Below are positions 1-5,395 of a stretch of 5,395 nt of DNA, piece by piece. The notes below the pieces were generated by a model, which was not told where the DNA came from, did not search any database, and worked only from the letters and a program-made list of their open reading frames with translations. The position numbers and the translations under genes are program-made. Every line of letters begins with the position of its first letter. Position 1 is the first letter of the stretch. Source of the stretch: RGIG426 sp045598065 (lineage in GTDB: Bacteria > Bacillota > Clostridia > Oscillospirales > Acutalibacteraceae). Location: NCBI GenBank assembly GCA_045598065.1, contig JAZLLJ010000005.1:1-5395 (forward strand), given 5' to 3'.

Positions 1-354
1 GACCGCCTCGGCTGTTTCGCCTATTCGGCGGAGGAAGGGACAAAAGCCGCTGCGCTGCCCGATCAGGTGTCGGAAGATGTGAAACAGCATCGCGCCGACC
101 TTGTGATGGAACAGCAAGCGCGTATTGTGGAAAAGAAAAACGAGGCGATGGTGGGAAAAACCGTGACCGTTTTGGTGGAGAGTTTTGACCGCTATGCCGA
201 GTGTTGGTTCGGCCGCTCTGCCGCCGATGCGCCGGATATTGACGGTAAAGTGTTTTTCAGTACGGACACCCCTCCGAAACCGGGCGATTTCGTGCAGGTG
301 GAGATTACGGATACCCTTGAATGGGATTTGATCGGAGAGGCGGTGGAAGAATGA
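1..354 (+). CDS. rimO: Ribosomal protein S12 methylthiotransferase RimO, C-terminal part (5' truncated by window edge)
   Basis: RimO is a radical-SAM iron-sulfur enzyme that methylthiolates a conserved aspartate of ribosomal protein S12 in the cytoplasm. Only the last 117 residues are present. The reading frame is open from base 1, starting DRLGCFAYSAEEGT, which matches the end of the radical-SAM domain (family pattern D-R-x-G-C-F-x-Y-S-x-E-E-G-T). A short helical linker (LPDQVSEDVKQHRADLVMEQQ) leads into the TRAM domain, which runs from about base 145 to the stop. The TRAM segment GRSAADAPDIDGKVFF is typical of RimO rather than MiaB, because RimO proteins carry a G-R-S-x-A-D-A-P-D-I-D-G stretch. 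The radical-SAM CxxxCxxC motif lies outside the window. The TGA stop (352-354) overlaps the ATG of pgsA, which suggests translational coupling. The GTG at base 67 is internal and is not a start. Confidence 0.95.
   Translation, partial: DRLGCFAYSAEEGTKAAALPDQVSEDVKQHRADLVMEQQARIVEKKNEAMVGKTVTVLVESFDRYAECWFGRSAADAPDIDGKVFFSTDTPPKPGDFVQVEITDTLEWDLIGEAVEE
334..347 (+). promoter_or_regulatory. Ribosome binding site for pgsA inside the end of rimO
   Basis: The purine-rich stretch GGAGAGG (334-340), followed by GGTGGA (342-347), lies just ahead of the ATG at 351. It supports that ATG over the in-frame ATG at 321, which would add ten residues (MGFDRRGGGR) that are translated rimO sequence in another frame. 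Confidence 0.7.
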
Positions 355-944
355 ATTTACCGAATAAATTGACGCTTTCGCGGATTTTGATGGTGCCGCT
401 TTTTTTGCTGTTTTTTGTGTGGGAATTCCCGTTTCACTATTTGGCGGCAGGTTTGGTGTTCGGCATCGCGTCCTTTACCGATTTGTTGGACGGCAAAATT
501 GCCCGTGCGCGCGGCCTTGTGACCAATCTCGGAAAATTTATGGATCCCATCGCCGACAAAATGCTGACAACGGCGGCGTTTGTGGGCTTTTTGGCTATTG
601 GAAAAATGAGTTTGTGGGCGCTGATGATCATCCTTGTCCGTGAATTTGTGGTGACGTCGGTGCGTTTGGTTGCGGCAGAGGGCGGCAAAGTTGTCGCTGC
701 CAACTACTGGGGCAAATTCAAGACGGTAGCACAGTACATCACCATCGGGTATATGCTGGCGGTTCTCGAATTCTGCACGTGGAAGGATTCGGTGCTTTCG
801 GCGGTGTCGCTTCCGGCGGAGGTATACGACGTGCCGCTTCTTGTCGGTCAGATTTTCATTTGGATTGCTACCGCGCTGACCGCGATTTCCGGCTTTGTGT
901 ATTTTTGGCAAAACCGTTCGTTCTTTTTAGAGGGCGAGCGCTGA
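351..944 (+). CDS. pgsA: CDP-diacylglycerol--glycerol-3-phosphate 3-phosphatidyltransferase
   Basis: This integral membrane enzyme makes phosphatidylglycerol phosphate from CDP-diacylglycerol and glycerol 3-phosphate, the committed step to phosphatidylglycerol and cardiolipin. The 197-residue protein has the full CDP-alcohol phosphatidyltransferase signature: D44-x2-D47-G48-x2-A51-R52-x8-G61-x3-D65-x3-D69, whose four aspartates bind metal and the CDP group. PgsA-type features include the N-terminal MNLPNKLTLSRI, VREFVVTSVRLVAAEGGKVV at about residues 96-115, and NYWGKFKT just after. Hydrophobic segments lie near residues 12-26, 30-43, 72-84, 87-100, 126-140 and 162-186, which fits about six membrane helices and the usual family length. 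The ATG overlaps the rimO stop as ATGA, so I start the gene at 351 and not at 321. The rimO-pgsA order is common in Bacillota. All catalytic residues are present. Confidence 0.95.
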   Translation: MNLPNKLTLSRILMVPLFLLFFVWEFPFHYLAAGLVFGIASFTDLLDGKIARARGLVTNLGKFMDPIADKMLTTAAFVGFLAIGKMSLWALMIILVREFVVTSVRLVAAEGGKVVAANYWGKFKTVAQYITIGYMLAVLEFCTWKDSVLSAVSLPAEVYDVPLLVGQIFIWIATALTAISGFVYFWQNRSFFLEGER

Positions 945-948
945 AATA

Positions 949-955
949 GGGGAGG
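949..955 (+). promoter_or_regulatory. Strong ribosome binding site for the deaminase gene
   Basis: GGGGAGG sits 7 bases before the ATG at 963 and fills most of the 18-base gap after pgsA. The gap has no room for a separate promoter or a terminator, so the deaminase gene is probably read on the pgsA transcript. Confidence 0.8.
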
Positions 956-962
956 AAAAGTT

Positions 963-1448
963 ATGAGACGTGACAAAATTAACTATTATTTGGATATTGC
1001 CCAAACCGTGAGCCATCGCGGCACCTGTCTGCGCCGTGCATACGGCGCGGTCATCGTCAACCACGACGAAATCGTGTCTACCGGCTACGTGGGCGCGCCC
1101 CGTGGCCGCAAAAACTGTACCGATATCGGCCGCTGTATCCGTTCGGAGCTGAAAATCCCCCGTGGCGAACGCTATGAGCTGTGCCGCAGTGTCCACGCCG
1201 GGGCGAACGCGATTATCAGCGCGCCGCGTGACAAAATGCTCGGCGCGACCTTGTTCCTCTGCGGCGAGGAAGTTGCGGACGGCTCGCTCGTGCAAAACGC
1301 CTGCTGCTGTTCGATGTGCAAACGAATGGTCATCAACGCCGGTATCTCCAAAGTGATCGTACGCGTGACGGCGGACGACTATGCAACCTACGACGTGTTG
1401 GATTGGGTTAAAAATGACGAGTCGCTGGACGGCGTGATGGGATACTGA
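963..1448 (+). CDS. dCMP/cytidine deaminase-family protein (ComEB-like) with altered catalytic motif
   Basis: The family are zinc-dependent cytoplasmic deaminases that convert dCMP to dUMP for dTMP synthesis. The 161-residue protein has the expected length and layout: an N-terminal helix, TCLRRAYGAVIV (21-32), GYVGAPRGRKNC (41-52), a zinc/catalytic segment CRSVHAGANAI (74-84), and a second zinc segment CSMC (C116, C119) followed by KRMVINAGISKVIV. Zinc ligands H78, C116 and C119 are present. The residue expected to be the proton-shuttling glutamate, two after the histidine (HAE), is glycine here (G80, codon GGG at 1200-1202; a single base change from GAG would explain it). The position before CSMC, often proline in deaminases, is cysteine, giving C114-C115-C116. 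The fold assignment is firm. Activity is doubtful if the base is correct; the alternatives are a sequencing error, a regulatory or structural paralogue, or a variant subfamily. It lies between pgsA and a lipoprotein gene. Confidence 0.85.
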   Translation: MRRDKINYYLDIAQTVSHRGTCLRRAYGAVIVNHDEIVSTGYVGAPRGRKNCTDIGRCIRSELKIPRGERYELCRSVHAGANAIISAPRDKMLGATLFLCGEEVADGSLVQNACCCSMCKRMVINAGISKVIVRVTADDYATYDVLDWVKNDESLDGVMGY

Positions 1449-1452
1449 GGAG
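1447..1452 (+). promoter_or_regulatory. Ribosome binding site for the lipoprotein gene
   Basis: GAGGAG overlaps the TGA stop of the deaminase gene (1446-1448) and lies 9 bases before the ATG at 1462. The tight spacing supports this start and points to co-transcription with the deaminase gene. Confidence 0.75.
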
Positions 1453-1461
1453 AATAAACAG

Positions 1462-1986
1462 ATGAAACGACTTTTTGCTTTATGTGTATGTCTGCTTTTG
1501 TGTGCAACGCTTTTTTGCGGTTGTAACAAAAAGGGCGACGATGTTTCGGTGGATATCAACGCGCCGACACATACGTTGGAAGAATTTCCGAGAGAAGATT
1601 TCCACTGCCGCGTGACGTTGCAAAATATTCCGATAAAAGAGGGAAACAACGGTGCAACGTATCGGTTGGACGGACAAGAGGCTGTCGATTTATACAACTT
1701 GTTGGATCGGGAACACTGGTTAACCGCCGATGAAGTTTCGGCGACTTCGGCTGAAAACTCCCGTCCTCCCGTGGATGCAAAAACGCTGGTGTCGATGGAC
1801 TTTTACGGTGGCAAGAACGCGGACAATGCCAAGCAGTATTACGGCACTTTCCAGTTTAGCGAAACCGATGAGATTTTTATGTCTTCCGGTCCTTTCGATA
1901 CCCAAATGTCCCATATGTTTATGCAGGTGGGCACCTGTGAGGAAGTTCTTAAATTCGTGAAAGAGAAAGGAACGAGCGACAAGTGA
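1462..1986 (+). CDS. Small predicted lipoprotein of unknown function
   Basis: I do not recognise a family for this 174-residue protein. The N-terminus is a clear export signal: K2-R3, a hydrophobic core LFALCVCLLLCATLF, then C19-G20-C21. Cysteine 21 is the likely lipidated residue, although the lipobox (F-C-G-C) has phenylalanine at -3 where leucine is usual. The mature protein would be anchored on the outer face of the membrane. It starts with a charged linker (NKKGDDVSVD) and continues as a mixed alpha/beta domain of about 145 residues with no visible catalytic motif or repeat. YYGTFQFSETDEIFM (about 126-140) looks like paired beta strands, and the end (CEEVLKFVKEKG) looks helical. The stop overlaps the GTG of the next gene by 4 bases, so the two envelope or secreted proteins are probably made together. 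Sampled 60-base lines are lower in GC than in the deaminase gene, consistent with an accessory gene. Confidence 0.8.
   Translation: MKRLFALCVCLLLCATLFCGCNKKGDDVSVDINAPTHTLEEFPREDFHCRVTLQNIPIKEGNNGATYRLDGQEAVDLYNLLDREHWLTADEVSATSAENSRPPVDAKTLVSMDFYGGKNADNAKQYYGTFQFSETDEIFMSSGPFDTQMSHMFMQVGTCEEVLKFVKEKGTSDK
1966..1972 (+). promoter_or_regulatory. Candidate ribosome binding site deciding the dockerin gene start
   Basis: AAAGGAA is 10 bases before GTG 1983 but 19 bases before ATG 1992, so it favours the GTG. The AGCAGG directly before ATG 1992 is too close to the codon to serve it. The evidence is moderate, since the site is a weak match and translational coupling could also drive initiation. 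Confidence 0.5.
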
Positions 1987-3026
1987 GCAGGATGAAAAAA
2001 ATCCTGTGCGTGGGTTTATGCACTCTTCTTTGCCTGACGTCGGTTATGCCGGCATCTGCGGCGGCGAAGCCGCGTTTCGGAGATGCCAACAACGACGGCA
2101 ACGTCAATATGAAGGATATCCTCGCTCTTCGATCTCATCTTGCCGGACTGTCGGTGGAGCTTAATGCGGTGTATGCCGATGCGGATGCTTCCGGCGGCAT
2201 CAATATGAAGGACGTCTTGCTTGTTCGAAAATTCGTGGCAGGACTTCCCGTGACGTTCGGCGGCGAGGGGAAACCTTTGGATTTGCCGGTGAGCGAAAGC
2301 GAAATGGTGAATCTTTCGCTGTACGATGTGAAGCCGGAAGGCGAATTCGGCCATGAGATTTGGATTGGCGCGGAGAATACGACAACTGACCGAGAAATCG
2401 AGGTCACGTTGTTGGGGGTGTCCGTCAACGATGTGACCAGTATGCCGCTTTGGAGCGCAATGCTTTCGCCGGGACAAGGTGAAGTGACGGCGGTCACGCC
2501 GAACTTTGAACTTTTCGGCGGAACCGACGGGGAACTGGTGGAAAAAATCGGGCTGTTGCTTGTGGCGATAGACAGCAAAACCGGCGAATGGATTGACTGC
2601 GGAAAACAGCCTTGCGTGGTGTTTACCGGAGACGAAAATGCCTATCAAAAAGCGGACCGCACTCCGAAAGACGGCGTGACACTTCTCAAAAATGAGGAGA
2701 TTCAAATTGTTGCGACCGGCATTTCCGAAGATTCCTTTTTGGGATTTTCCGCTTTGGATCTCTATATGGAAAACCGCACGGATAAGCCGCTGATGTACGT
2801 CTGTGACGGCGCGGAGATTGACGGAAAATCGGTCGAGGCACTGTGGCTTTGCGTACTGCTTCCGGGAACGAGCACCCATGCCGGGATGCTGTTGCAGACG
2901 GAGGCGACCGATTTGTCTACCGTAAAAAGTATGCGTTTTTCGGTAGATGCGTACACGGTGGAGTCGCTGAACGAGGAGAACCCCTTTCCGCTTCACAGTT
3001 ACAACGTTACCTATACGGCACAATAA
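1983..3026 (+). CDS. Secreted dockerin-type protein with duplicated beta-rich domain
   Basis: The 347-residue product has a Sec signal peptide (MKKILCVGLCTLLCLTSVMP then ASAAA, cleavage near residues 26-28). A type I dockerin follows at once, with two calcium-binding F-hand loops: D34-x-N36-x-D38-x3-N42-x2-D45 and D66-x-D68-x-S70-x3-N74-x2-D77. Both loops carry Met-Lys at positions 10 and 11, the positions that usually set cohesin specificity. Residues 109-215 and 239-346 look like two copies of one beta-rich domain, sharing E-N-x-T, then L-W and P-G at similar spacing (131/157/163 and 263/287/294). I do not recognise this domain and see no catalytic motif. The GTG at 1983 overlaps the previous stop (GTGA) and has AAAGGAA 10 bases upstream; an ATG at 1992 is possible and would remove only three residues. 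Likely role: a secreted or surface protein that docks to a cohesin or folds its own calcium module; inferred. Confidence 0.85.
   Translation: MSRMKKILCVGLCTLLCLTSVMPASAAAKPRFGDANNDGNVNMKDILALRSHLAGLSVELNAVYADADASGGINMKDVLLVRKFVAGLPVTFGGEGKPLDLPVSESEMVNLSLYDVKPEGEFGHEIWIGAENTTTDREIEVTLLGVSVNDVTSMPLWSAMLSPGQGEVTAVTPNFELFGGTDGELVEKIGLLLVAIDSKTGEWIDCGKQPCVVFTGDENAYQKADRTPKDGVTLLKNEEIQIVATGISEDSFLGFSALDLYMENRTDKPLMYVCDGAEIDGKSVEALWLCVLLPGTSTHAGMLLQTEATDLSTVKSMRFSVDAYTVESLNEENPFPLHSYNVTYTAQ
2083..2215 (+). repeat. Duplicated F-hand coding repeat of the dockerin domain
   Basis: Two calcium-loop units, starting at codons 34 and 66, are 32 residues (96 bases) apart. The 13-base string TCAATATGAAGGA occurs exactly at 2104-2116 and again at 2200-2212, encoding N-M-K-D each time. 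This is the usual dockerin tandem repeat, with conservation at DNA level limited to the core. Confidence 0.85.
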
Positions 3027-3031
3027 GATAT

Positions 3032-3066
3032 AAAAAACACCGTCGAATATTCGACGGTGTTTTTTT
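3032..3066. terminator. Bidirectional rho-independent terminator between convergent genes
   Basis: A perfect inverted repeat runs from 3032 to 3065: six A, ACACCGTCGAAT-type arm (CACCGTCGAAT at 3038-3048), its exact complement (ATTCGACGGTG), then T. Seven T residues (3060-3066) follow the hairpin on the + strand, and six A residues (3032-3037) give a T tract on the - strand. It begins 5 bases after the dockerin gene stop and ends 7 bases before the hexosaminidase stop, so it can end both transcripts. Confidence 0.93.
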
Positions 3067-3073
3067 ATGACTG

Positions 3074-4927
3074 TTAAATGGGGCAAAGGGAAATCATTTT
3101 TTGCCATTCGGTGAGATAGAGGTCCTCATCGGTGGGATGCATTCGAAGCCGCTCTGCTTCCAGTTCGGGAATGTCGGCCACGTCGCCGTTTACAAACGCG
3201 GTCACGCGACGGGCGGCGGAACGGGCACGAGCGGCGGCACCGGCTAAGCGGATGTCGATGATCTCGAAACCGAACGGCTTATTTTCGCTCATCCATTGCG
3301 CTTCCTCGGCGGCGCGGAGGGTGTCGATGTCGCTTGCGATTTGCGGCAACACCGTGTCGGCAAGGATTTTAAGCGCCGCTTTGTCGTCGGCGTGGTAGGC
3401 GTTATAGAGTTGCCGGCTCACTTCCGCTTTGTTCGAGAGCACCTGCGCGAGTGCCGCCCACGTGGTAAAGGTGTTTTTATAGCGAGGGTTGCGGCCGACA
3501 GCGCCTTGCAGTTTTTGGGCGAGGGCTTTGTAATGGTCGTTGAAGCCATCGCGGATGTGACGGTCGAAAAGGCCCAGCAGGTTGTCCTGATACAGAAGAT
3601 AGCGAGACGGCTGGACAAGATACATATCCGAGCCGCCGGGAGGGGCATCCAGTTCGTCCGCCAGCATAAAGTCCTCGAAAATGCCGCCGGTGCAGGTTTT
3701 GAAACGGCGGGCGAGGAGACGGTCATCTACGGTTTCGTGGAAGTTCATCTCGGCAAACAACTGCACCGCCGGGTGTGCCGCAAACAGCGAGCCTTCCGCG
3801 CCGTTGTCTCCCCAAAGGGTGATGAATACGTCTTGTACGTCGGCGTTGCGGCACGCTTCTAAAGCCAGACGGGAGGTCTCCAAACTGTACCGGATGCGCG
3901 GAGCAAAGCCCACCCATTTCCACGCACCGCCGGCAAAGACGGTGTCGTTGTTTTTGAACAGTGCGTGGCGGGCGAGATTGGCTTTATACACGTCCGCGTC
4001 CAGCGTGACGTAGTCCCAGTAGACGAGCGATACGCCGGCGGGCACGCTTTTGAGCAGCTCGTCCGATAACTCCGACTGGTAGTATTGGTTTCCGGTGTCA
4101 GCTTTGGCGAGCTTGAAGAACATATCGCTCCACATCATCGGCGAAAAGCCGTGCTTTTCGCAAAGGGCGCACACTTTTTGCAAATGGCGCTCCAAAATCT
4201 CGCGCGTTTCCTGTGGGCCGAAGCGGTCGAGGAAGCGACCGCGGCCTAAATGTTCCGCTTCGTCCATACCGATGTGGATGCGGTTGCTGTGGAACGCCTT
4301 GCGGCAGGTGGCAATCATTTTGTCGATGAATTCATAGGTCTTCGGCTCGTCCACGAGCAGAATGTCGTCGATATCGTGGATACATTCGTAGGCAGGACGG
4401 TGGCGGAAGATTGCGTTTAGGTGAGCGAGCGTTTGCATACACGGCACGACTTCGATGCCGTAGGAGGCGGCGAAATCGTCGATTTCGCGCAACTCGGTAA
4501 GCGAAAACCGTCCGCGCTGGAAGCCGAAATACGGCTCACCCTCCACTTCGTACGTGTCCTCGGTGTAGAGCATCAGTGTGTCGAGGCCCATCAGCGCCAT
4601 TTGGCAAAGGTAATCTTTGAGCGTGGTCACCGTCGGCACGGCATTGCGCGAGCAGTCGAGCATCGCGCCGTCGTGACGGAAACGGGCGGTTTGGGAAAAG
4701 GCGTAGGTATCGTCCGTTTGCTCGGCGCAAAGGGCAAGAGCACGGGTGAGATAGACCGGTTTTTCATATCGCACGGTCAGCGTGTCGGCGGTTTTTTCTA
4801 CCGAAAAGCCTTTCATTGTTTCGTCCAAAACGGCGCAAAGGGCAACGCCCTCCTGTGCGGCATCAAACCCGATGCGCGGCAGAAGGGCGAGGATTTCGGC
4901 AGAAACGGTGTCTTTGCGGAACGTCAT
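3074..4927 (-). CDS. Beta-N-acetylhexosaminidase, glycoside hydrolase family 20, predicted cytoplasmic
   Basis: GH20 enzymes release terminal beta-linked GlcNAc or GalNAc by substrate-assisted catalysis. The 617-residue protein has a short N-terminal alpha/beta part (about 1-85) and a TIM barrel opening at DCSRNAVPTVTTLKDYL (from about 91). The catalytic pair D222-E223 lies in HIGMDEAEHLGRGRF, matching the family H-x-G-x-D-E motif. Further active-site-like segments are MMWSDMFF (W266, D268), VYWDY, GGAWKWVGF and TLWGDNGAEGS (W372, D374, E378). A helical C-terminal region follows from about 400. There is no signal peptide or membrane segment, so it probably acts inside the cell on imported oligosaccharides, as described for intracellular GH20 enzymes such as streptococcal GH20C. 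ATG 4927 is chosen because GGAGG is 8 bases upstream; the in-frame TTG at 4933 is only 2 bases from it. The gene is 30 bases downstream of glyQS. The exact substrate cannot be told. Confidence 0.92.
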   Translation of the reverse strand: MTFRKDTVSAEILALLPRIGFDAAQEGVALCAVLDETMKGFSVEKTADTLTVRYEKPVYLTRALALCAEQTDDTYAFSQTARFRHDGAMLDCSRNAVPTVTTLKDYLCQMALMGLDTLMLYTEDTYEVEGEPYFGFQRGRFSLTELREIDDFAASYGIEVVPCMQTLAHLNAIFRHRPAYECIHDIDDILLVDEPKTYEFIDKMIATCRKAFHSNRIHIGMDEAEHLGRGRFLDRFGPQETREILERHLQKVCALCEKHGFSPMMWSDMFFKLAKADTGNQYYQSELSDELLKSVPAGVSLVYWDYVTLDADVYKANLARHALFKNNDTVFAGGAWKWVGFAPRIRYSLETSRLALEACRNADVQDVFITLWGDNGAEGSLFAAHPAVQLFAEMNFHETVDDRLLARRFKTCTGGIFEDFMLADELDAPPGGSDMYLVQPSRYLLYQDNLLGLFDRHIRDGFNDHYKALAQKLQGAVGRNPRYKNTFTTWAALAQVLSNKAEVSRQLYNAYHADDKAALKILADTVLPQIASDIDTLRAAEEAQWMSENKPFGFEIIDIRLAGAAARARSAARRVTAFVNGDVADIPELEAERLRMHPTDEDLYLTEWQKMISLCPI

Positions 4928-4935
4928 ATTCAATT

Positions 4936-4940
4936 CCTCC
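4936..4940 (-). promoter_or_regulatory. Ribosome binding site of the GH20 gene
   Basis: On the - strand GGAGG is followed by 8 bases and then ATG (4927-4925). This decides the start: the upstream TTG at 4933-4931 is too close to the site to be used. Confidence 0.85.
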
Positions 4941-4957
4941 GTTTCTTTTGTATTCGA

Positions 4958-5395
4958 TTAGTAGCGGATTTTCTCGGCGAGGAACGCGGAAAGTTCCGCG
5001 ATGGGCAGGCGCACTTGCTCCATGCTGTCGCGTTCGCGAACGGTGACACAGTTGTCTTCGAGGCTGTCGAAGTCGAAGGTCACGCAATACGGCGTGCCGA
5101 TTTCATCCTGACGGCGATAGCGTTTGCCGATCGAGCCGGCATCGTCAAAGTCCACCATAAAGTCGGGCGCGAGGGTGTCGAACACTTTGCGCGCTACTTC
5201 CGACAACTTTTTGGAGAGCGGCAACACCGCGGCTTTGAACGGCGCGAGCGCCGGATGCAGGCGAAGCACCACGCGGGTGTCGTTTTTCTCGGCATCCACC
5301 ACTTCTTCGTCATACGCATCGCAGAGGAAAGCGAGGAACGAGCGCTCCACGCCGAGCGACGGCTCGATAACGTAGGGGATATAGTGCTCGTTCGT
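4958..5395 (-). CDS. glyQS: Glycyl-tRNA synthetase (single-chain dimeric type), C-terminal part, truncated by window edge
   Basis: This class II aminoacyl-tRNA synthetase attaches glycine to tRNA-Gly in the cytoplasm. The last 145 residues are present, and the frame is open to the window edge (codons T-N-E-H-Y-I-P-Y). EPSLGVERSFLAFL is class II motif 3, with the ATP-binding arginine in G-V-E-R; related enzymes often have G-V-D-R. LHPALAPFKAAVLPL begins the anticodon-binding domain, and D-D-A-G-S-I-G-K-R-Y-R-R-Q-D-E-I-G-T-P-Y follows, a pattern shared with this family (and generally with class IIa anticodon domains). The chain ends in LSAFLAEKIRY at the usual point. The sequence fits the single-chain enzyme (alpha2), not the alpha2-beta2 GlyQ/GlyS type. 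The GTG at 5350 is internal, in motif 3, and is not a start. The GH20 gene follows after 30 bases without a terminator. Confidence 0.95.
   Translation of the reverse strand, partial: TNEHYIPYVIEPSLGVERSFLAFLCDAYDEEVVDAEKNDTRVVLRLHPALAPFKAAVLPLSKKLSEVARKVFDTLAPDFMVDFDDAGSIGKRYRRQDEIGTPYCVTFDFDSLEDNCVTVRERDSMEQVRLPIAELSAFLAEKIRY

Noticed and set aside
321..350. Ten-residue N-terminal extension of PgsA from ATG 321
   Set aside because: It adds a non-family sequence (MGFDRRGGGR) and lies within rimO; MNLPNKLTLSRI is the usual PgsA N-terminus and ATG 351 has a ribosome binding site.
357..911. 184-residue - strand frame opposite pgsA
   Set aside because: Its highly basic composition (many Arg, His, Lys) is a complement artefact of the Leu/Phe/Val-rich membrane protein; PgsA has a full signature.
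927..1697. 256-residue - strand frame across the deaminase and lipoprotein genes
   Set aside because: It crosses two real genes and their ribosome binding sites and shows no recognisable motif.
2016..3107. 363-residue open frame on the - strand opposite the dockerin gene
   Set aside because: It has no plausible start context, is rich in His/Arg as expected of a shadow frame, and runs through the terminator. The + strand frame has a signal peptide and dockerin motifs.
3296..3862. 188-residue + strand frame inside the GH20 gene
   Set aside because: Shadow of the GH20 frame, with no ribosome binding site and no recognisable domain.
4928..4933. TTG start two codons upstream for the GH20 gene
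   Set aside because: It lies 2 bases after GGAGG, too close for initiation; ATG 4927 has normal 8-base spacing.
1..5395. CRISPR array, transposon, tRNA/rRNA, riboswitch or phage-defence system
   Set aside because: No spaced direct repeats, terminal inverted repeats, transposase or integrase frames, cloverleaf-like RNA or defence-type nuclease motifs were seen. Gaps between genes are 47 bases or less, leaving no room for a structured leader.

Overview
The window looks like chromosomal DNA of a member of the Bacillota, most likely a gut-type Clostridia (Oscillospirales-like). This is inferred from strong GGAGG ribosome binding sites, ATGA/GTGA stop-start overlaps, the rimO-pgsA gene pair, a single-chain glycyl-tRNA synthetase, a clostridial-type dCMP deaminase and a secreted dockerin protein. 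The DNA is moderately GC-rich. No species can be named from the sequence alone.

Layout: two convergent gene blocks meet at a bidirectional terminator at 3032-3066. The left block, on the + strand, holds the 3' end of rimO (1-354), pgsA (351-944), a dCMP/cytidine deaminase-family gene (963-1448), a small lipoprotein of unknown function (1462-1986) and a secreted dockerin protein with a duplicated beta-rich domain (1983-3026). Gaps are at most 18 bases and two junctions overlap by 4 bases, so this is probably one operon. The right block, on the - strand, holds the 3' end of a glycyl-tRNA synthetase gene (4958-5395) and, 30 bases downstream of it, a glycoside hydrolase family 20 beta-N-acetylhexosaminidase (3074-4927) without a signal peptide.

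How the genes relate: rimO (ribosomal protein S12 modification), pgsA (phospholipid synthesis) and glyQS (tRNA charging) are housekeeping genes. The lipoprotein and the dockerin protein are cell-envelope or secreted accessory products attached to the end of the housekeeping operon. The hexosaminidase probably works in the cytoplasm on imported GlcNAc- or GalNAc-containing oligosaccharides.

No mobile element, CRISPR array, RNA gene or clearly new multi-gene system is visible, and no stretch over 300 bases lacks a gene. The points most worth a second look are the apparent loss of the catalytic glutamate in the deaminase (HAG instead of HAE) and the N-terminal dockerin joined to an internally duplicated, unrecognised domain.
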